In this document: positions 53,734-64,000 of the stretch, piece by piece
Numbering within the stretch: position 1 is the first letter of the stretch
Layout: every line of letters starts with the position of its first letter
Source of the DNA: Mycoplasmoidaceae bacterium
GTDB lineage: Bacteria; Bacillota_I; Bacilli_A; Mycoplasmatales; Mycoplasmoidaceae
DNA: 64,000 nucleotides
Assembly: GCA_024407855.1 (NCBI GenBank)
Contig: JAKSVQ010000001.1
Span: 124,001 to 188,000 of the forward strand
Reading direction: 5' to 3'
Program-made: the position numbers and the translations under genes
Notes under the pieces: model-generated
What the model was told of the DNA's origin: nothing
Databases searched by the model: none
Seen by the model: the letters and a program-made list of their open reading frames with translations, nothing else

Positions 53734-54069
53734 ATGGATAAAAACAAGACCAAATTTAAAGATAAGCTTACTGTCAAGAACATTAACAAGACATTTCCTA
53801 TCATTATCTTTGTTCTTGTTTTTATTTTTACGTTTCTCGTAACAAGTAATGATTTAAGAAACCACTGACCAATACTATTAGCAGTGTTTGGTGGTGTAAT
53901 ATTAGCTGTTGGCATAACTTGATTAGTTATGGGTCTAGTTATTTGAAAGAAAGCTAGAAACAATGACGAGAACAAAAAGAAGATTGACCAAGCTTTAAAG
54001 AAATTAAAAGAAGAAGCGATGGAAGAAAGATCAAAGATTTCAGATGAATCCAATAATTCAAGCCTTTAA
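53734..54069 (+). CDS. Small two-helix membrane protein, unknown
   Basis: A 111-residue protein with a basic N-terminus, two hydrophobic helices (about residues 22-40 and 48-70) and a charged, probably coiled-coil C-terminal tail rich in Lys and Glu. Three UGA codons read as Trp. It begins 2 bases after rpsO and overlaps the start of the exchanger gene by 26 bases, so it is translated with them. I do not recognise the family. Confidence 0.7.
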
Positions 54070-55156
54070 TGAAAACTTTGCCCTAACAATATCTTTATAT
54101 TGTTTATTGTTGGTAGGTGTTGTGGGAATCACAACACTTTTATCACGATTATGTGTTATTCTTAAAGAAAAAGCACATTTGTCTGATGGTGTAGTTGCTG
54201 GAATATTATTGGGAGTAATTACAAGTTTACCAGAACTGGTAACATGTATTGCTTCAATTGTTGTTGATAAAAGTGGAAGTGTTGGTTTTGGAGATATTGT
54301 TGGTAGCAACTTTTTTGATATGTTTGTTTTAGCTATTTGTTTATTGGCTTGTGTTTGAATGTTTATAAAACATAAGGCTAATAAAGTTAACTTAACGACA
54401 TTAATATGTACTGGAGTTGGAACAATCTTTGTTTTATTAGCAATGGTTGCTACAAAATATATTCCTGCACTTGTGTGACATGGATTTAATTTCTTTAGCA
54501 TCTTAATCTTTGCTAGCTATGCTACATCAATCTTTTTCTTAATTAAAAATAATAAGAACCAAGCAGAAAAAGTCAATGAAGGACTAACTGAAATTAGACA
54601 AGCAAGACAATCTAAATTATTTAAATTGAAACTTTCTAGCGTAATTATTCTAATTATTGTCGTTGCTTTGTCTCTAATTGCTTGTTCTGTTTTCTTGACA
54701 TTTGCCTCCGATTCACTAATCCATTATCATTGATCTGATATTTTTGGTCCAGAAGACAAGTCAACTTTTGGTGGTGCACTATTATTAGGAATAATTACAT
54801 CATTACCAGAAATAGTTTGTTGTATTAATCTTTGTGTTCATAAAGAATATAACATGGTAATTGATACTATTGTTGGTTCAACATCATTTAACCTAGCAAT
54901 CTTAACGTTAGCTAATATTCCATTAGCTATTGTTTATGAACCGGGCAGCGAGATGTATAGTTGAAATTCACAAACAATTCTACAGGTTTGCTTATGTCTA
55001 GGTGTTATTCTATTATTAATTGCTTATTTGCTAGCAAATAGTAAGAAGATTAAACCTAAATTAACAACAAAACAATCATTAGGAATTAATATTTCAGCTT
55101 TGTCACTTGTTGTGATTGCATACATTGTCTTTTTAGTACTTGGTTTTATTAAATAA
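54044..55156 (+). CDS. Sodium/calcium exchanger family (CaCA) protein
   Basis: A 370-residue membrane protein with about ten helices and two alpha repeats, the hallmark of CaCA exchangers. Alpha-1 is GVITSLPELVTCIASI followed by GDIVGSNFFDM, and alpha-2 is GIITSLPEIVCCINLC followed by DTIVGSTSFNLAIL. The acidic Glu of each SLPE and the polar N/S residues form the cation site. A charged loop of about 30 residues lies between the halves. UGA supplies Trp. It should export or exchange Ca2+ or another divalent cation for Na+ or H+. A tandem paralog follows 47 bases later. Confidence 0.88.
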
Positions 55157-55203
55157 TTATTTTTTTTACTGAAAATAATATATAGTTATAAGTAATAGTT
55201 ATT

Positions 55204-56394
55204 ATGATATTTGAAAACTTTTTCTATGGATCATCTGTACCTGTACTATTGGCATTTTTTGTGTCATTTACAGCTATCGTATGTGTTTTAGCAACGCTAA
55301 TGACTAAATTTGCTGTAGCTATTAAGGATAAGGCCCGCTTACCTGATGGTGTAGTTGGTGGTATTTTGATTGGTGCCATTACTTCTATCCCTGAATTGAT
55401 TACATCAATCTGTGTTGTTGTTCAATCAACATATGATAGTCAAGTGACATCATCATCAGTTTTTGGTGATGTTATCGGTTCTAATATGTTTTGTTTAGTT
55501 ATCATGTCTGCCGTATTATTAGGTACGGTTGTATTGTTTAAACACCGTGAAGCCAACCAAATTAATACAGTTTCATTATCATGAATGATAATTGGTACCA
55601 TCTTCTGCTTCCTAGCTTGTCTATTTGACAATGGTGGAACAATTTATGGACCAAACTCTCCAATGGGAATTAATAGTCCATTAGTATGAAATGGTTTTAA
55701 TTTCTTTAGTATTCTAATACTAGGATCATATGGAATGGCTGTATTCTCAATGATCTTTGGTTCAAAAGTAGTGTCTGCTGGTGTTACTGGTAAAGGTTTA
55801 AAAACAACACCAACATTGCCTGCTGGACAAAAGAAACAATCTAAATTCCTAAAATTACCAATGTGAGCATTGATCATTTTATTAATTGTATCAGTTGCTG
55901 CCCTAACTATGGGATCACTTGTTCTAGCTGGTAGCTGTGGTGGTTTAATTTTTAAATGAGAATTAAGCCCTGTATTTGGCCGAACATTGTTATTAGGTAT
56001 TGCAACTAGTTTGCCTGAATTGGTTGCTGTTGTTAACTTGGCAATTAATAGACGTTACAATATGGTCATTGACTCAATGGTAGGTAGTTGTGCCTTCAAT
56101 ATGACTATATTGTTTATCGCAAACTTAGTATTTGGTCTTGTTGCAAAAACACCTGCTACTGACCCTATGTATGTCTTAAATGGTGATACTATTGTTCAAT
56201 TAGTTTTATTCTTACTAGAATGTCTATTCCTAGTATTGTACCTTGTTGTTAACTCTCGATCTGTTAAGAGCTATTTAACTAATAATCAAACTGTTGGATT
56301 AAACATAACTTTATTGATATTAGTTCTACTACCATATCTAACATATATTGTTTTAGGTATTTTGGAAGCATATAGTATTATTCCAATTAAATAA
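55204..56394 (+). CDS. Sodium/calcium exchanger family (CaCA) protein (tandem paralog)
   Basis: A 396-residue exchanger like the preceding gene. Alpha-1 is GAITSIPELITSICVV followed by GDVIGSNMFC, and alpha-2 is GIATSLPELVAVVNLA followed by DSMVGSCAFNMTIL. Both repeats keep the Glu of the cation site. About ten to eleven helices are seen, and the loop between halves is basic. UGA supplies Trp. The two genes are clearly a tandem duplication that has diverged. Different ions or coupling is possible but cannot be judged from sequence. Confidence 0.88.
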
Positions 56395-56420
56395 AAAAAG
56401 AGGCAACGCCTCTTTATTTT
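56393..56420. terminator. Bidirectional terminator between the exchanger and rlmB
   Basis: Stem 56397-56404 with 56408-56415 around AAC, with A-run and T-run flanks. The rlmB stop (56414-56416) lies in its right arm. Confidence 0.82.
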
Positions 56421-57124
56421 TTTAGCTTTGTTTGAATTGTGCTTAGTAGGATAGCAGTAGCTGCCGAAACATTTAATGACTGTGATTTACCAAACATTTC
56501 AATGTAAACTTTGAAATCAGAATTTTTTAGCACTAATGGACTAATGCCTTTGTTTTCATTGCCAACAATGATTACAACCTTACCACTAAATTTAATATCA
56601 TTTAATTTATGAGCTTGTTCATCTAAGCAACTTGCATAGATTCAATAGCCTGCTTCTTTAAACTTATTAATAGTGTCAGTTAGGTTAGTTACCTTAATCA
56701 TATTAAGGTTACTAATAGCACCTTGTGATGTTTTAATAACGGCTGGTGTCACTTGACATTGGCCATCCTTTTTATATATTAAAGCATCAACACCCATTGA
56801 TTCAGCTGAACGGATGATTGCCCCAAAGTTCATTGGGTCTTCAATGGAATCAAGCATTAAAACTAACGATGTCTTTTTATCTTGTGATAAGAATTCACTT
56901 AATGATAGAGTATTTTCGCCCTCAGCATAACCAACTGCAAATTGGTGATTTTGTCCTTGAGCTAGTTTATCATAAAATGATTTATCATTATTAACTTTAA
57001 CTTTAGGCAAATAAGCTTGTACCTTTTTAAAGAAGACTTTGTCTTTATTACTAATTGTAGCATCCTTTAAATTTTTATTCTTAATGGCATCAAGGATTGC
57101 TTTCTTTCCAATAATTAATTGCAT
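56414..57124 (-). CDS. rlmB: SpoU-type 23S rRNA/tRNA 2'-O-methyltransferase RlmB
   Basis: A 236-residue knotted methyltransferase. An N-terminal substrate domain starts LIIGKKAILDAI, then the SPOUT motifs DSIEDPMNFGAIIRSAESMG, IVGNENKGISPLV and SQSLNVSAATAILL form the SAM site. The order and length match RlmB/TrmH-like enzymes. One UGA (GYWIYAS) is Trp. It follows cysS, with the stop and start sharing one base (TAATG). The cysS-rlmB pair is common in Firmicutes. The exact methylated nucleotide is by family analogy only. Confidence 0.9.
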
Positions 57125-58422
57125 TATAGTAACCCTTTCTTAATTAGTTCAGCACGATACTTATCACTATTTGTAAAGTCTTTTGCATCAGTTGCAGCTT
57201 TTCATTTCTTGATTAGTTCTGCATCGTGTTCATAGATATCATATTTAATACCTAATACATCGAGTTCTTTTGTAATGATACATTTTAATGTATTAGCCTC
57301 AACATATTTCTTTTCACGAATTAATCGGTTCAAATCTTTAACTTGACCTAATACCTCAGTAATAGCATTTGGTAAGTTTAGATCATCAGCTAAACATTGA
57401 CTAAACTTTTCGTTTAATGGAAGGATTTCACGTTTATCTTTATTATTAGCAATTAACCATGTCTTAGCTATTGCTAATGCTTTAACAACGCCATTAACTT
57501 CTTTAATTGCAGCATCAAATTGTTCTTTAGCAAAGTTAACTGGTTGTTCATATTTAGCTTGATAGAAGAATCATCTTAATCCATTAGCATTATCTTTTGT
57601 GATAATATCTTTTACCAAAATAAAGTTGTTTAAAGATTTAGACATCTTTGAACCATTTACATTAATATGGCCAACATGCATTCAGATATTGGCAATATCT
57701 TTTCCATATAATGCATAGTTTTGTGCATTTTCATTTTCATGGTGAGGGAATTTTAAATCGACTCCGCCTCCATGAATCATTACATAATCACCAATATATT
57801 TATTGATTAGAACACAGCATTCTGTGTGTCATCCAGGACGTCCAACTGATCAAGGAGATTTTCAATTAATACCTTTATCAGTTTCTTTTCAAAGAACAAA
57901 GTCTAAAGGACTTCGCTTATTTCCTTTATTCTCTTTTCTTACACCATCCATTAGTTCATCAATGTTTTGGTGACTAACATGTCCGTAGTTTTTAATTTTG
58001 CTTACATCAAAGTAAACATCACCTTTTTCAACATAGGCAGCACCTTTGTCAATTAATTGTTTAATGTATTCTTGAATTTCTTCAATATGATCTGATACTT
58101 TAGGCATCAATAATGGCTTTACATTTAACAAGTTAAATAAATCCATATAAGCCTTGATATATTTTTCAGTTAATTCTTTTTCACTAATGTTAGCTTGTGC
58201 TGCGGCATTAATGATCTTGTCATCAACATCAGTAATGTTTTGTACATATAAAACATCTTTATTTAAAGATAGAAGGTAACGATATAAGACATCAAAGACA
58301 ATTAAAGGTCGAACATTTCCAATGTGGACATAGTTATAAACTGTTGGCCCACAGTTATAAATAGTAATCTTCTTACCAGTTAATTCAATTTTTTCGTTTG
58401 TGCTAGAATTTAATAATTTCAT
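57124..58422 (-). CDS. cysS: Cysteinyl-tRNA synthetase
   Basis: A 432-residue class I synthetase. The start [18 protein letters not shown] holds the zinc Cys and the HIGH-type motif HIGN, and the later [12 protein letters not shown] holds [16 protein letters not shown] HINMHVGH segments give the tRNA-binding part. Several UGA codons are Trp. The ATG at 58422 was chosen because AGAGG precedes it by about 6 bases; a TTG 15 bases upstream would also be in frame. It lies 8 bases after the ligA stop and is the second gene of ligA-cysS-rlmB. Confidence 0.94.
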
Positions 58423-58430
58423 ATTTACCT

Positions 58431-60413
<1,983 letters not shown>

Positions 60414-60435
60414 AGATATATAAACAAATTATAAA

Positions 60436-60466
60436 TAAAAAAGATTTGTATACAAATCTTTTTTCA
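60436..60466 (-). terminator. Terminator after the large membrane protein
   Basis: A perfect 28-base palindrome at 60437-60464 with an A-run and T-run at its ends. It lies just beyond the stop of the gene at 60467-62044 and before ligA. Confidence 0.8.
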
Positions 60467-62044
60467 TTAATATCAATCGTATTTTCATTCACGAATTGAG
60501 ACAAGTTTATAGTTAAATATTGTCTTGTAAATTCCAACAAATATTGGAATAACAAACAACATATTCAAATCTAATGTGTTAAGTGGGAATTGAACTGTTG
60601 ACATTTTCAACACATGAATAACTAGTGGGTTAATAAATAAGATACAACTAATAATTCCAAATTTCATGGCACTATCAGTTTTAAATAGTGGATTTAACTT
60701 GTTTTTCTTCATCTTTCTTATGACTAAATAAGCAATGGTAAAGGCAACAAAGATCGCATACATTGATGCATTAAAGATTGCAACCGAAATTGTTGAAGTA
60801 ATGTTAAAACTTCAAACATAACTATATGTGAATGTTAAGAAGTTATGATAGTCAATTTTGCTTGGATTTCAATCATAAATCTCTTGGAAAATAAAGAAGT
60901 TGGCAACCAAAATTAAAGCAATTAATAAACCTAATCCAATATAGACAATTTTGCCTGAATGTCGATGGATTGAAAGTGCTATTTTTGTATCTCAAACTGG
61001 GATACCAAATTTTCGATAAATTGCAATTAATATAATTGCAAATACTATATAAACAGCATCCATCAATGATAGCAATCAGAAGGTATAAATTGACAAAATA
61101 CTGAAGATTGATAAGAACAATGGTCAGCTTAAAAATAGGATGTAATTGAATGAGTTTTCTTTGTTACGAATAGCATAGTAAATTGTGAATAATCAAACAC
61201 AAATTACAACATAGAAACTAGTGCAGCTCGCGGCTAAGAAACCAAGCAATAATGTTGTTAACATAAACAATTTAATCGAGTGAGTATTTGTTGATTTTAC
61301 TAATATCAAAATATAGGCTAAAAGTAGCATTAAAACTCATGCATCGCCAATAGCAAAAGACTCGATAAATGCTAGGATTAAAACAACAAATATCAATGTG
61401 AAAAGTAATGATAAAACTAAACGAGAATTTGATTTATTTTCACCTAATATTCATGTTGAAAGGCAACCAATAAATCCAGCTGCAATTATTGTTCATGATC
61501 AATTACAAAATGTAATTGAATCAGCAATATTTTTTACTTGAAACATATGAATTCAAATAGCATTCATAATGTTAAAAGATGAGAAGTTGCTGACAACATC
61601 ATATGATCCTGGTCTTAATTGAATTGGTTTTCATATATCAAATGGCAATGCATCCATTGTTTGTTTTCATGTCGTACCGAACTCAGAGTTAAAGTTTCTA
61701 ACACACAATCAACTAATTAAGATGGTTAGACCAACTGCAATTGAAAAATTTATGATTTTTCTTCATTTGACAGATCAGGTAATAAAAATGTATTTTCAGT
61801 TAGCAATATATAAAGCAATTAATATCACTTGAATTATTCCTAATACTAAGAAATAAACCCAAATGGGTGTATGCCCAGCATACATTCAAATCGTAACAAA
61901 GTAAATTAAATCAAAGAAAGCAACAAAGCCAATTATTGTTGCTAAAAATGGATTAACATTAATCCTTGCTCTTTTAATTCATCGACCGATTAAAAAAGCA
62001 TTAAGAAAATAAACTAATGGGACAACAAAAATCGCCGCTATCAT
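60467..62044 (-). CDS. Large polytopic membrane protein, unknown
   Basis: A 525-residue hydrophobic protein with about twelve to fourteen membrane helices and very short loops. Most Trp codons are UGA, and the standard code would split it into many short pieces. Short segments such as GRWIKRARI and SIHRHSGKIVYIG are basic loops. The longest extracellular-type loop is around residues 105-160. The overall look resembles membrane glycosyltransferases or polymer ligases of mollicutes, but I see no diagnostic motif and leave it unassigned. It is monocistronic between two terminators. Confidence 0.72.
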
Positions 62045-62060
62045 ATAGAAATTATAAAAT

Positions 62061-62086
62061 AAAAAGTAGGTTTTACCCTACTTTGA
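62061..62086 (-). terminator. Terminator after tRNA-Gly
   Basis: Stem 62063-62070 with 62077-62084 around TTTTAC, then a T-run on the minus strand, 8 bases beyond the tRNA 3' end. Confidence 0.78.
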
Positions 62087-62091
62087 TTTAA

Positions 62092-62165
62092 TGGAGCAGA
62101 TGACGAGAATCAAACTCGCGTATCGACCTTGGCAAGGTCGCATTCTATCATTGAATTACATCTGC
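62092..62165 (-). tRNA. tRNA-Gly (anticodon GCC)
   Basis: A 74-base cloverleaf on the minus strand with encoded CCA. The acceptor is GCAGATG/CATCTGC, the anticodon stem CGACC/GGTCG encloses TTGCCAA, giving GCC, and the T-arm is GCGAG-TTTGATT-CTCGT. Confidence 0.92.
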
Positions 62166-62312
62166 ATAAGTGGGTATATTATACCCACAAAAAATAAATA
62201 TTTCAAAATTTTTGTGTAAAATCCCTATTTATATATATAATTAATAAACTCATATATTATTTATTAGCAAATAATAATATATTTGTATATATATACATGC
62301 TAGGAGAGTTAT

Positions 62313-64000
62313 ATGGCACAAAAACCAAAGTTTGTTGAACGAAAAATCGCAAACCTAGTTACTAGACGTGACTATGCTAAGCAATTTGTAAAGTTTGAAG
62401 AACCAGACTTATTGGAAATTCAAAAGAAATCTTACGAAAGATTCCTTAAGAAAGAACTTGGCGAACTAATTGCAAGTTACTTCCCAATTAAGCACATCAA
62501 GAATAAAACTCACCATGTAGAAATTAATACCAAGACAGGTATTAATGGTATTCACTTCTACCCTGGTGCTTTTGATGAACAAGAAGCTAGATATAAAGGC
62601 AAAACATATGAAACATCAGTTTATGTTGACTTAATTTTAGTTAACGATGAAACTGGTGAAGTAAAAAAGGTTAGAAAATCAAAGAATGATAAACACGATG
62701 GTGTATTCTTTGCTAACATTCCATTGATGACTGACAATGGAACATTTATTATCAACGGAGTTGAAAAGTTAGTTAACTCTCAAACTATTCGATCTCCAGG
62801 TGCTTATATCTTATCAAAGAGTCAAATCAAATTATCTGGTAAGAAAAAAGTTAATGAAGGTTATATCTGTGAATTGTATCCAAACCGTGGAACAATGTTA
62901 AACTTTGTTATTGATGACAAGAAAACAGATAAGAGAATTATTAAATTAGTTGCAAGAAATGCAACTTCTGATGCTGCTGTAACTTTATCAGCAACTCAAT
63001 TTTTAAAAGCATTTGGTTTAAACCAAGATACCATCATGGACATCTTTGGTAATGTTGAAATCATTGCTAACTCATTAACAGCTGATGGTGAAGCAAAATC
63101 ATACAGCAACAAATTTGCTGGATGCTACACACATGAAACTATTGGTCAAGATGATGAAATCAAGAAAATTAGAAAAGCTGTTTGTGATTGTCCAACAGTT
63201 AATGACATTAAACAAACTGGTTTACCAATTCAACACAAACTTCAAGTTTTAGTTTATCGTTGATCAAAACTAGAAGATCAATTAACTGAAATTAATAAAC
63301 AACTTGAAGCTGAACCAACAAACTCTTCTTTGAAGAGCAAACAAATTGAAATCATTGCTAAGATCCGTGATCAAAAAGATTTATTGATTACTGAAAAAGC
63401 CGCAAAAGATATCATTACTCAATTATCTATTTCAATTCGTCCAACAGAAACCTTAAGTCAAAAATATGCTGGTTTCTGTTACCAAGATTATTTAGTTAAA
63501 CACTTTATGGAAGTTAAAGGTTTTGATTTATCTTCTGCTGGTCGTAGCAAGATTAATCACAAACTTCGTGTAACTGAAAGACTTTACCAAAAAGTTTTAG
63601 CTAATGATATTCTTTATAAGAATGGAAAAGTATTCTTAAAGAAAGATACTTTAATTAACAAAAAAGAAATCGACATGATTAAAAAGGCCATTACTGATGG
63701 TGAACTACTATTAGAAAAAGAATGACCATTAACATCTGTATCTCGTTTCATCAAATATAAAACAGCTAAAGCAGAAATCATTGATGTTTATGCTGACAAC
63801 GATGAATGAGATGACTATGTTAACATCTTAGGTGTTCCACCAACATCTGATGCTGAAACACTTAATATCTCAGATATTATTGCGATGATTTCATATACTA
63901 TCAACTTACCATGAAACATTGGTAACTACGATGATATTGATCACTTAGGTAATAAACGTTTAAGACTTATCCATGAACAATTTAAATCTAAATTAGTTGC
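62313..64000 (+). CDS. rpoB: RNA polymerase beta subunit, N-terminal part (runs off the window)
   Basis: The first 562 residues of RpoB. FVKFEEPDLLEIQKKSYERFL is the protrusion start, IPLMTDNGTFIINGVEKLVNSQTIRSPG is the conserved beta-a region, and ISIRPTETLSQ and GRSKINHKL follow as in other RpoB proteins, where KxNxKL is typical. The rifampicin and catalytic regions lie beyond the edge. UGA supplies several Trp residues. An AGGAGAG ribosome-binding site sits 5 to 11 bases before the ATG. The upstream 147 bases are A/T-rich with no recognised leader peptide or L10-type structure, and rplL is not the upstream neighbour. Confidence 0.96.

Overview
The window is a compact, AT-rich bacterial chromosome segment. 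Almost every long gene contains in-frame UGA codons at positions where the protein family expects tryptophan, for example in PcrA, fumarase, SerS, DegV and LigA. UGA=Trp, together with many MK(L)xKxL...SC lipoproteins, DnaB/DnaI-type replication loading, RNase J, RNase HIII and EcfA/A/T transport, places it in the Mollicutes (Mycoplasma-like). The energy genes point to an anaerobic, fermentative, host-associated lifestyle. I cannot name the species from sequence alone.

Layout. 1-3864: four consecutive minus-strand surface lipoproteins of one paralogous family. 3949-9523: housekeeping (degV, a YtpR-like tRNA-binding protein, then the tight minus-strand operon serS-tmk-holB-mnmE). 9603-14786: a small protein, a glycosyltransferase, an RDD membrane protein, pcrA, ymdB, and a tRNA-Glu(CUC)/tRNA-Trp(CCA) pair. 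14799-22850: two tandem YwaF-type membrane proteins, dCMP deaminase, a secreted 5'-nucleotidase behind a structured leader RNA, and the operon coaE-dnaB-dnaI. 22935-31351: a carbon/amino-acid module with an aspartase-like lyase, an APC permease, malic enzyme, a lipoprotein M20 dipeptidase, a lipoprotein and fumarase. 31445-37382: a lipoprotein, two tandem MFS-like transporters and a lipoprotein polysaccharide lyase of family PL8 (glycosaminoglycan lyase type). 37386-39664: rnjA and def. 39756-44128: a trimeric NADH-linked [FeFe]-hydrogenase operon (NuoE-, NuoF- and HydA-type subunits) followed by a 2[4Fe-4S] ferredoxin. 44187-53162: a PHP phosphatase, HPr, ttcA, truB, ribF, ecfA1-ecfA2-ecfT, truA, rnhC and ispG. 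53229-64000: tRNA-His, rpsO with a structured leader, a small membrane protein, two tandem CaCA cation exchangers, rlmB-cysS-ligA, a large membrane protein, tRNA-Gly and the start of rpoB.

How the parts may work together (inference). Peptides cut by the surface dipeptidase and amino acids imported by the permease could feed aspartate -> fumarate -> malate -> pyruvate through the lyase, fumarase and malic enzyme. The NAD(P)H and reduced ferredoxin formed could be reoxidised by the trimeric hydrogenase with release of H2. The PL8 lyase and the neighbouring transporters could add host glycosaminoglycan fragments as a carbon source. The hydrogenase operon, with a perfect palindrome overlapping its -10 box, is the most unusual feature for a UGA=Trp mollicute. 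No hydrogenase maturase (HydE/F/G) is in the window.

No gene-free stretch exceeds about 240 bases. Most convergent gene pairs share one bidirectional terminator hairpin that also carries one or both stop codons. No insertion sequence, prophage, CRISPR array, rRNA or replication origin was seen.
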